DNA from: Chlorophyllum brunneum
Lineage: Eukaryota; Basidiomycota; Agaricomycetes; Agaricales; Agaricaceae
Assembly: GCA_963576785.1 (NCBI GenBank)
Contig: OY756147.1
Coordinates: 1,054,001 to 1,118,000, forward strand
Direction of reading: 5' to 3'
Length of the DNA stretch: 64,000 nt
In this document: one piece after another, positions 47,267-56,746 of the stretch
How the letters are laid out: each line of letters opens with the position of its first letter
How positions within the stretch are numbered: position 1 is the first letter of the stretch
Translations under genes and position numbers: made by a program
The notes under the pieces: model-generated
What the model was told of the DNA's origin: nothing
Database searches by the model: none
The model's input: only the letters and a program-made list of their open reading frames with translations

Positions 47267-50200
47267 GTGATTCCCCAAAAACGAAACTCTACGCGCGAAC
47301 TTCTCCTCGACTCAACAATCCAAACAAGAAAAGGACGCAAACCAATTACAACCCTGGTAGACTCCGGATGCACCCACACGTGCATAGCACAACGAACAGT
47401 AGAAAAAGAACAGATCCCGACTAAAGCCCTGGAAACCCCAATCAAAGTAATCAACGCCGATGGAACGGAGAATAGAAAGGGGGAAATAACAGACAAAGCA
47501 CAATTGGTACTAAACAACGGCAACCACACGGAACAAATCGACGCTCTAGTAACACAATTAGAAAGCGCGGACTTATACCTGGGACACGATTGGCTGGTTA
47601 AACATAACCCGGAAATCGATTGGAACAATCATGTCATACGATTCACGAGATGTCCAGAAGATTGCAAAATATCACATAGTGACATACAGTTCAACGAAAG
47701 AATACGGGCAGTCAAGGAACACATTGAAGAGAAAAAGGCGGACCCGACGGACGATGAAGATCTACCACCATACCTCCGACAGTACACCCATTTATTCAAC
47801 AAAAAGAACTTCGATAATCTACCCGCACACACGGTATGGGATCACAAGATAAATCTGTCAGAGGATGCACCGCCGGTACTACAGTCCAAAGTTTACCCAA
47901 TGACAATAACGGAAAAACAGGAACTACAAAAATTCCTCGACGAAAACCTCGCCTCAGGACGTATCAGACCATCACAATCCCCCTACGCCACCCCATGCTT
48001 CTTCATACCAAAAAAAGACGGAACAAAACGCCTGGTACAAGATTACAAGAAGCTGAACGAACACACTATCAAAGATAAAACACCACTACCACTAATAAGC
48101 GAAGTTCTAGACCGACTAAAGGACGCAAAAGTGTTTAATAAGCTCGACATCATTTGGGGATACAACAACGTCCGAATCAGGAAAGGAGACGAATGGAAGG
48201 CAGCGTTCGTAACAAACAACAGATTATTTGAACCTACGGTCATGTTCTTCGGAATGAGCAATTCACCGGCAACCTTCCAAAGAATGATGAACACGATATT
48301 CCGAGAACTATTACATGAAGGGACGCTTGTCAACTACATGGACGATTTCGTCATTCCAGGAACCACACAGGAGGAACTCGAGAAAAGAACAACACGGTTC
48401 TTAGACATTGCAGCCAAACACCAGCTATACTTCAAACGATCAAAATGTATGTTCGACGCGAAAGAAATACCCATACTGGGCTTTGTGGTAGGACAGGGCA
48501 GCATTAAAATGGAGGAAGAGAAGGTGAAAGCAGTAAGGGAATGGCCAACACCCAAATCCGTGAAGGATGTCGAAAAATTCCTCGGCTTTGCAAATTTCTA
48601 CCGACGATTCATACAAGACTTCAGTAACATAGCAACACCACTACATGAACTCAAGAAGAAAGACGCACAATGGTCATGGTCAGAACGACAACAACAAGCG
48701 TTCGAAGAAATCAAGAAGAAAATCACGAGCGAACCAGTACTAGCGATGCCCCGAGATAAAGGACAATATAGAGTGGAGGTAGACGCATCAGGGTACGGAA
48801 TAGGAGCGGTATTATCACAAGACCAAGATAACCAGTGGCACCCAATCGCATTCCACTCGAGAACAATGACACCGGCAGAACGAAATTACCAGATCTATGA
48901 CAAAGAACTATTGGCAATCCGAGAAGCGGTCAAAACTTGGAGACAATATCTACTCGACGCCGACAAACCATTCGAGATATGGACGGACCACAAGAACTTG
49001 GAATACTTTAGGAAACCGCAACAACTCACAGGACGACAGGCGAGATGGCAACTGGAACTACAGGAATATCACTACACGTTAAAACACATACCCGGAAAAA
49101 CAAACACAAAAGCAGATGTGTTATCAAGACTAACGAAAACGGACACAACCAAAGACAACACAGATATCACGCTATTACCCGACCACTTATTCGACAACAC
49201 TATCACCGAGATCAGACAAATGTGGGATATATCGGGAGAAGAAGACCTGAAACACCGGCTACGAAAGGAGCAGAGGAGAGAAACACAATGGTTAAGAGAA
49301 AAGGAGAAACGACCAGAGGAGATATGGGAAACTGATGGATTACCCATCTTCGAAGGAAGAATATACGTACCACCAAACACCGAATTACGCCAAGAAATAC
49401 TCCAACAACACCACGACAAAACGGACGTAGGACACCCGGGACAACACAGAATGATCGAACTCCTCAAAAGGACATATTGGTGGCCACAAATGCGTAACGA
49501 TGTTAAACGATACATCAAGGGATGTGACACATGTCAGAGAAATAAAATACTCCGAACACGACCTACCACACACCTCCATCCGTTACCAATACCCACCAGA
49601 CCATGGGAAGAGATATCAATCGACATGATAGGACCACTGCCAGAATCGGAGGGATACGACGCGATACTTGTCATCGTTGATCGTTTCAGCAAAATGATCA
49701 GACTACGAGCAGTTAACACCACCCTATCATCCGAGGAGCTAGGAGATATATATCGGGATGACATATGGAGACAACATGGGATACCACGCAGGATCATCAG
49801 TGACAGAGGCCCACAGTTCGCATCAAAATTCATGGCGGAACTTTGCAAAGCAACCGGCACCCAACGAAACCTATCCACGGCATACCATCCACAAACAGAC
49901 GGTCAAACGGAGCGCATCAACCAAGAGGTTGAGGCCTACCTCAGAAATGTAATCAATCACGCACAGAACAACTGGAAGAAATGGCTCAGCACGGCAGAAT
50001 TCCAGTATAACGATAAAACACATAGTGCCACAGGACATTCACCGTTCCAGATAGTATACGGACGACACCCATGGAAGGGCGACATCTCAAATGAGATCAA
50101 GGCTCCAGCAATCACGGAAAGAATACAAGAACTGCAGGACATACGCCAAGCAACGATCAAAATGCTCCAACAAAACCAGATACAGATGGAAAAGCGAAAC

Positions 50201-50689
50201 AGCACAAAGCCAGAACACGAGTACCAAACAGGAGACCAAATTTGGCTGGAAGCAGACAATATTAGGACAACAAGACCAACGAAAAAATTAGATCACAAGA
50301 GATACGGACCGTTCCGAGTAAAAGAAAAAATAGGCGAAACAAGCTACCGCCTGGAGCTACCTGAAACATGGGCGATACACGACGTATTCAACAGCAGACT
50401 ACTTTCCCCCTATCACAACCCCGAGTATGACAGCCAGCGCACTCCGCCACCACCGATCCCCGAGATAGTTAACGATGAAGAACACTACGAAGTAGACGAA
50501 GTCCGAGGACACCGCATGAAAGGGAAATGAAAACAGTACCTAGTACACTGGAAAGGATATACGTCCGAAGAAGATACATGGGAAGACGAAACAAACTTAG
50601 ACAGCGCCAAGGAAGCAGTACAAGAATTCATAAGCAAGATTTCGAGGACGAAACCTATAAAAAGGGGAGGTAAAAAACAGCAATTATGA
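47267..50689 (+). CDS. Gypsy-C pol: protease-RT-RNase H-integrase, then TGA, then chromodomain
   Basis: Open for 1087 codons to a TGA at 50528-50530; the same frame then continues to TGA 50687-50689. There is no ATG at its start (the first candidate is GTG), so it is probably made as a gag-pol fusion. Protease: LVDSGCTHTCI. RT: SQSPYATPCFFIPKKDGTKR and the active site YMDDFVIPG. RNase H: VEVDASGYGIGAVLSQ. Integrase: HHCC zinc finger (HPGQHRMIELL, CDTCQRN) and catalytic D,D,E in ISIDMIGPLPES, IISDRGPQFASKF and TERINQEVEAYLR. After the TGA comes the chromodomain YLVHWKGYTSEEDTWEDE, which targets integration to histone-marked chromatin in chromoviruses. Confidence 0.93.
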
Positions 50690-50877
50690 ACAGCAAACCT
50701 CGCATCTCAAGTAACCACTACACTCATCGCATCACTCGTGGTATTCACTTCACCCTTGACTTTGCCAACTATCTCTACAATACACCATGCCCGCCGAACG
50801 CCAACTTACCCCGTACCCCTACCTCGCAGAATTTGAAGAACTCGTCCCAGAAAGGACCAACCAGGAAGAAATCGTAG
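50686..50877 (+). CDS. Conserved short ORF whose ATG overlaps the pol stop
   Basis: The sequence TTATGAAC joins the pol stop (TGA) to an ATG (an ATGA overlap). The short frame begins MNSKPRISSNHYTHR and runs into the start of ORF3, which lies in another frame. The first 40 codons are also recognisable in Gypsy-B (44648), D (56750, minus) and the diverged A (33113, minus): MN-KP, HYT, IH-TL-FA-YL, PNAN. Whether it is translated, or joins ORF3 by frame shift or splicing, is unknown. Confidence 0.45.
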   Translation: MNSKPRISSNHYTHRITRGIHFTLDFANYLYNTPCPPNANLPRTPTSQNLKNSSQKGPTRKKS

Positions 50878-51623
50878 AAGGAGAAACCCTAGTCGACACC
50901 ATAATACTACTGGGAGCAGCAGTAAAAGCAACCCAAGAAGGAGCCTCGAAAATTATGGACACCTTATCTGACGCCACTCCAAGACTCAATCAGTTCATCA
51001 TCAACGAAGGAAGGAGAGACCAACTGGAGAGACACTTGTACGAGATTAACGACGACTTGCAACTCCTCGTTATCTCCAACATACGAGCTCGGATGCACAG
51101 TATCCTTGTAGCCCTAGCCGAACGACTCAATACGTACGAATCCAGAAGCACAGACAACCTCTCCCACCACATCGTTAATCGACTACTCGTTAGTAACGAC
51201 CCATTCCCCATCCAACACCACATCTGCCACACATGCGAACAAAAGACGCAAGAAAGAACCGCCGCCGACCAGCTACTCCACCCCGACATCGAAGAGGAAG
51301 TCGCTCACCTCCAAACCATACTCACCACGGTAGTACCCCCCATCACACCCATGACTTTCCACCCGCCGACAGGATATAACACTTTGAAATCAGAAGGAGA
51401 AAAGGACAACGATTATTGGAAAGAGATCGTGTACAAACTTTTAAGCAATCACACCAATGACAACACTACGTACAACAACCACACCCACTTCCTGTTTAAA
51501 GAAGGACCACCACACGCACCCCTCTGGATTGGTTTACGACGTGTTGACAAGACACCTCTCATTGGAGGAAACAAGAAGGACTTGGCCAGAGCTCTGGGAG
51601 CGGCCGTACCTATGAACGAGTAA
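50787..51623 (+). CDS. Gypsy-C ORF3, unknown conserved protein
   Basis: Intact 278-residue frame from ATG 50787 to the stop at 51621. No domain was recognised. The N-terminal half looks alpha-helical (ETLVDTIILLGAAVKATQEG, RRDQLERHLYEINDDLQLLV, RARMHSILVALAERLN). A HHICHTCEQK segment could bind metal. The C-terminal half has PITPMTFHPP, YWKEIVYKLLSNHTND, HFLFKEGPPHAPLWIGLR and the ending LARALGAAVPMNE. It lies about 100 bp after the pol stop and 110 bp before the 3' LTR. All four Gypsy copies have a homologue in this place, so it belongs to the element. Confidence 0.8.
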   Translation: MPAERQLTPYPYLAEFEELVPERTNQEEIVEGETLVDTIILLGAAVKATQEGASKIMDTLSDATPRLNQFIINEGRRDQLERHLYEINDDLQLLVISNIRARMHSILVALAERLNTYESRSTDNLSHHIVNRLLVSNDPFPIQHHICHTCEQKTQERTAADQLLHPDIEEEVAHLQTILTTVVPPITPMTFHPPTGYNTLKSEGEKDNDYWKEIVYKLLSNHTNDNTTYNNHTHFLFKEGPPHAPLWIGLRRVDKTPLIGGNKKDLARALGAAVPMNE

Positions 51624-51721
51624 AAACACTCGTCGGGTTTTCTTAAAACTTTAACAAATTCCATATGTTCTATCTTACAAAGGACCTTTACAGTAATACG
51701 TATCATGAGGACATGAAGCTT

Positions 51722-51734
51722 GAAAGGGAGGTAT
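51722..51734 (+). other. Gypsy-C polypurine tract
   Basis: GAAAGGGAGGTAT-type purine-rich run directly before the 3' LTR, the usual plus-strand primer. The same run precedes the 3' LTR of Gypsy-B at 52176-52188 and, on the minus strand, those of A and D. Confidence 0.6.
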
Positions 51735-52034
51735 TGTTACGAATCATAGACCGTTCATTCCCATCATGCGCCCATTACCTCGTGTACCCTCATACTCGTT
51801 TCATCTCCTGTATCACCCTAGAGGCTGTGCCCCCTACCTGACTCGTTCTACTCGTCTCCTATGACTCCGTTACTCGACTCCCTTATTATTAGCCTCTACC
51901 ACTAGTATATAAAGTGTAGTAATACTTGATGTATTCCTTACACTTTACCAATCGTATCATCCCTTCTTCCTCTCTCTACTTCCTTCCCTTTATCCAAAGG
52001 CTTGCAACCTGAGTTGGAGACTAAGGTCGTAACA
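51735..52034 (+). repeat. Gypsy-C 3' LTR
   Basis: 300 bp, appearing identical to 45543-45842 and followed by the AAGGA target duplication. Confidence 0.95.
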
Positions 52035-52188
52035 AAGGACTTGGCCAGAGCTCTGGGAGCGGCTGTACCTATGAATGAGTAAATGCTCGTCGCATTTTCC
52101 TACCTTCTCAAATTCCGTATGTTTTATTTTACAAAGGACCTTTATAGTAATACGCATCATGAGGACATGAAGCTTGAAAGGGAGGTAT

Positions 52189-52482
52189 TGTTACAAACTA
52201 TAGATAGACCGTTCATTCCTATCTTGTGCCCGTTACCTCGTGTACCCTCATACTTGTTTCACTTCTCGTTTTACCCCCTGTTTCACTCCTAAAGGCTATG
52301 CCTCCCATCTGACTTGTTTACTTGTCTCCCTTATTATTAACCGCCACCACTAGTATATAAAGTGTAGTAATACTTGATGTATTCCTTACACTTTACCAAT
52401 CGTATCATCCCTTCTTCCTTTCTCTACTTCCTTTCCTTTATCCAAAGGCTTGCAACCTGAGTCAGAGACTAAGGTCGTAACA
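52189..52482 (+). repeat. Gypsy-B 3' LTR
   Basis: 294 bp, TGTTACAAAC...GGTCGTAACA, followed by GTCTT. It differs from the 5' LTR at about 17 sites. Confidence 0.92.
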
Positions 52483-55172
52483 GTCTTCCCATTATAGACT
52501 CTATGCTTAAGCATAACTACACCAAGACTAACTACATTAAGGTCCCTACAGGGACCTTGTGCTCCTACAGTCTTAATTGGGATTGAAACTTCAAGTTCTT
52601 TGAAGTTGATAAAGTCTTCTGCATAAGATGTATAATGACATGATGTCTCTGAGTCTAATAACCAAATGTCACTATATTCTTCTAGTGGTGTTATAATTTG
52701 ATCATTGCTTAGCAATCGAGATCTTATTTGATCTGGTACTCTTAAATACTGATCGGGTATGTGTATTGAGAAGCAAGAAAATTGAGAAGTGTTAAAACAC
52801 TTCTCATTCATAGATTTGTTTGTATCAACATATTTATGGGATCCTAAAGATCCCAATTGCGTAATTAATTGCCCAGCCCTTGACATCCCTTCCCCTTGCC
52901 CTTGCCTTTCTTCTTGCAAAGTTGGCCAGTATGTTGGTGACAGGACTGTGTATCAGGGTTAGTAAGAGTATCTGAGATTGAATTGATCACGTACCCAGCT
53001 CTTCCCTTCTTCTTGAAGTTGCTTCCATAGTTAGTTGATGAAAGTCTGAGAGATACCTCAGATTGAGGTGCCAAAGCAAAAGGTTCGGACTTTGGAGACT
53101 TCAGAAGGGGCCTAGAAGAGGGTTCTGCAGTGTTTGCAGGATTCCTAGGGTCATGGATGTCATAGGTGTCATCCTGAGCTGGTGCCATGAGGTCATCGAC
53201 CTCCTTCTTGCTTTTGAGCCACTTGAAGGCCTCATCTACCAACACTGTAAGTGTGGCAGATTCCCTACAAGTGGTCTTGACTTCTGGACTAAAAGAATAT
53301 TTCTTACTCTGGAAGCACTCTATAGGAGGGGAGGCCCTAGGAAGAAGAGGGAACTCCTCATCATAGGTCCTATCGGCCAGAGCTACTATTTCCTCTGGAG
53401 CAGGACAGTAGAATGGCTGAACCTCTCCAGGTTTGAGTGAATTGCCCTAGACAATGGAGTCCATGCTTGGGATCTTTACCATATAGTGCATTGCCAAATT
53501 GATTTTCATCCCAAATTTGGGAGAAACTATTAAGGTATATGGTGAACCAATGGGTAAGAGAAAAGAGAAGCGGATGCAAGTCACATTAATATTGGGGTTA
53601 TTGTGCTTCAAGAACCATTTACTCACCCTCGTGTGTCCCTTACAGGTATAACCTGGGGGGTAACCAGAAGGAACAGAAGGTGTACCAGGAGGTATCACCA
53701 ATCATCCTTGTTGGGTGCAGGGATGAGAGACCTAGTGCATTCTCTGATCATAGTGATCGAGGGCACACTTTTTCACCAATTGCATGGGTGAAGGACCAGT
53801 GATGCAGTTGCACCAGGTGATCACCTGTTGAATCTGCAGTGAGTTTTCGAGGAGGGTGGTGAAACATAAGTTTCATGCTTCAGTATGCACCTTTTTCTTG
53901 AGTTCAGCACAAGCATTCTTGTGCCTGCTGGACCTTCTTGGGATTAACCCAAGTCACAGGTTTTGGTCTCTCACTCACTAATACATGAGTGGTTGGAGGA
54001 GCGGGAGTGGGAGTAGGTCAAGACACATCCATGTACCTCATCAGGTTGAAGGGAGTCATCCCCGGACCAGTGAAGGGATGGACTGCTGGTTCCATAGCAG
54101 TGGCAAAGCCTGCTATAGCTTTTGCCATGTGGGCTTGTGGTTTATCTCTGCTCTTCTTGGGCTTCTTCTTCTGCTTCTTCTGGATATTAATCCAGGTAGG
54201 AGTAGGTGGAGAAGGCTGAGGGGACTGCCCACTCAGATTGGCAGGGTGGTGAGGTCCTCTTACAGGCTGGGCCCTGGTATCACCTCCAGGATAGAAGTGG
54301 TTCCAGGGTGGTCCAGGGCGAGTTCTGGGGAAGTTGCCCTGAGAGTGAGCTTGGTAGTTAGTAGTGGTAGTGTAAGATACTTGTTAGTTAGACATGTTGG
54401 GTCTGGATCCTTCATGTCTTGACCACTCAGTATTTATAGCTTGCTGAACTACCTCCCAGGTCATATCTACAACATTGTGATTATTTGCCAATGTTGTTTA
54501 TGCCACAGCATTCCAATTGGGTAGTAATGCATTCAAAGCAATTATTGTGCCAAGAACTTCTGGCAACTTTACTTTAGCTGTTTCTAATTGAGAAGCCATT
54601 ATTCTCAATTCAGCTAGATCCATTGCTGGATCTTGATTCCCTGAGATGTGCTTTTGCAACATTCTCTGGAGGATTGAATATACCATGGCAGGAGAAGGTG
54701 TCCCAAAGTGGGTTTTCAAGTCATTCCAAAGGAATCCAGGAGTGTCATGTCCATGGAGTAATAGGGAATCAGGTAAAGTACCATTCATAACAGCCAATGC
54801 CTGACCTCTAAGTTGATCTCTCCTTCTATTCTCCTCTGTTAAGGTGGCAGGATTTTTAGGGGAAAGATCCTGATCTGTCACAGTCCATCCTGACTGGTCG
54901 GAGCCAGTGACAGATATGAGGGTCAAAGCATCCTGAAGCCTTCTAGACCAGAACACATAGTTCTTAGGCCCATTGAGCTTAGGCAAACCAGAGATGATAT
55001 TATTAGTAGTTATAATATCTTTGTCAAGTGAATTTCTTTCTAGAAGAAAATACTCATATCAGCAATGATCAAATTCAAGGATAACTCTGTCAGGTAAAGC
55101 CCTATCATCCTATCTCAGTTAGAGGGGATGATAATGGTTTAACCATTGGTAAGGCTACTGGGGCCAATAACC
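52483..55172 (-). pseudogene. Copia-1 gag and protease remains
   Basis: The gag start is readable at 54498-54986 (KLNGPKNYVFWSRRLQDAL, then WNDLKTHFGT and LQRMLQKH), a Copia-type gag. Broken frames follow, then a piece at 52865-53245 (EAFKWLKSKKEVDDLM). The protease is at 52520-52700 with WLLDSETSCHYT, where the catalytic DSG has become DSE. The piece ends at the Gypsy-B insertion. The integrase zinc finger and core expected next are absent. Confidence 0.75.
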
Positions 55173-55410
55173 TGTTGAGAAAACAACCATAACAAGTTGT
55201 TTGCTAGAGGCAGCAGTAAATGCAGTGGGAGAGAACATAGGGTCTACTCACTGAGATAATAAGCTTCTATCTGATACCTGTAGAAAGGTAATTTGGATAG
55301 ACAGATATTATTGATAAAGCAGTCAGTGTCAGAAGTGTAGAGGTCAAAGTCAAGTAAGTCGAGACTGGTGTTGTACTCAAGGAGATAGGCAATGATGAAA
55401 AAGTTGTTTG

Positions 55411-55705
55411 TGTTACAACCTTAGTCTCTGACTCAGGTTGCAAGCCTTTTGGATAAAGGAAGGGAAGTAGAGAAAGGAAGAAGGGATGATACGATTGGTA
55501 AAGTGTAAGGAATACATCAAGTATTACTACACTTTATATACTAGTGGTGGCGGTTAATAATAAGGGAGACAAGTAAACGAGTCAGATGGGAGGCATAGCC
55601 TCTAGGAGTGAAACAGGGGGTAAAACGAGAAGTGAAACAAGTATGAGGGTACACGAGGTAACGGGCACAAGATAGGAATGAACGGTCTATCTATAGTTTG
55701 TAACA
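55411..55705 (-). repeat. Gypsy-D 3' LTR
   Basis: 295 bp. It differs from the 5' LTR at several sites, including a one-base insertion in a T run (CCTTTTGG versus CCTTTGG). Confidence 0.9.
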
Positions 55706-55812
55706 ATACCTCCCTTTCAAGCTTCATGTTCTCATAATGCATATTACTATAAAGGTCCTTTGTAAAATAGAACATATGGAATTTGGAGAAGGTAGGAAAA
55801 CGCGATGAGAAT

Positions 55813-56649
55813 TTACTCGTTCATAGGTACGGCAGCTCCCAGAGCCCTGGCCAAGTCTTTCTTGTTTCCTCCGATGAGAGGTGCTTTGTCGACACATCTT
55901 AAGCCGATCCAGAGGGGTGTATGAGGTGGTCCTTCTCTAAACAGGAAGTGGGTGTGATTGTTGTACGTGGTGTTATCATTGGTGTGATTTCCCAAGAGCT
56001 TGTGCACTATACTCCTCCAGTATTCGTTGTCCTTTTCACCTTCCGACTTCAATGTGCTGTATCCTTGCGGTGGGTGGAAGGTCATGGGTGTGATGGGGGG
56101 TACTACCGTGGTGAGGATAGTTTGGAGGTGGGCTACTTCTTCTTCGATGTCGGGGTGAAGTAGTTGGTCGGCGGCGGTTGCTTCTTGTGTTTTTTGTTCG
56201 CATTTGTGACAGATGTGATGTTGGATGGGGAACGGGTCGTTACTAACAAGTAGTCGGTTAACGATATGGTGGGAGAGGTTGTCTGTACTCCTTGACTTGT
56301 ACGTATTGAGTCGTTTGGCTAGGGCTACGAGGATGCTATGCATCCGAGCTCGCATATTGGAGATGACAATAAGTTGCAGATCATCATTGATTTCGTATAA
56401 GTGTCTCTCCAATTGGTCTCTCCTTCCTTCGTCGATGATAAACTGGTTGAGTCTTGGAGTGGCGTCGGATAGGGTATCCATTATTTTAGATGTGCCTTCT
56501 TGGGTTGCTTTCATTGCCGCACCCAATAGTATCATGGTGTTGACTAGGGTTTCTCCTTCCACAAGCTCCTTATGGCTGGTTCTTTCTGGGACGAGTTCAT
56601 CGAATTCTTTGAGGTAGGGGTATGGAGTAAGTTAGCATTCGGTGGGCAT
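55813..56649 (-). pseudogene. Gypsy-D ORF3
   Basis: Uninterrupted ORF3 homologue to the end LARALGAAVPMNE, but with the same stop near the start as Gypsy-B (TAA at codon 6 from the ATG at 56647-56649). It matches Gypsy-B residue for residue up to TFHPPQGY and diverges after that point. Confidence 0.85.
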
Positions 56650-56746
56650 GGTGTGTTATGAAGATAGTTGGCAAAGTCGAGGGTAAAGTGGATACAGCAA
56701 GTGATGCGTTGAGTGTAGTGGTTGCTTGGAATGTGAGGTTTGTTGT

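Larger units (their letters stand above)
45543..52034 (+). mobile_element. Gypsy-C: youngest, nearly intact chromodomain Gypsy element
   Basis: 6492-bp element inserted in ORF3 of Gypsy-B. The LTRs 45543-45842 and 51735-52034 are 300 bp each, and I see no difference between them by eye. The target duplication is AAGGA (45538-45542 and 52035-52039). It has intact gag, a pol with a single TGA just before the chromodomain, and an intact ORF3. Its LTR sequence differs from the others at the start (TGTTACGAATCATAGACC). Confidence 0.95.
39484..52482 (+). mobile_element. Gypsy-B, interrupted by Gypsy-C
   Basis: Plus-strand chromodomain Gypsy element whose own length is about 6.5 kb once Gypsy-C (45543-52034) is removed. 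The LTRs are 39484-39777 and 52189-52482 (294 bp), differing at about 17 positions. The target duplication is GTCTT at 39479-39483 and 52483-52487. It sits inside Copia-1 between the integrase tail and the protease. Pol is broken by several stops. Confidence 0.92.
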
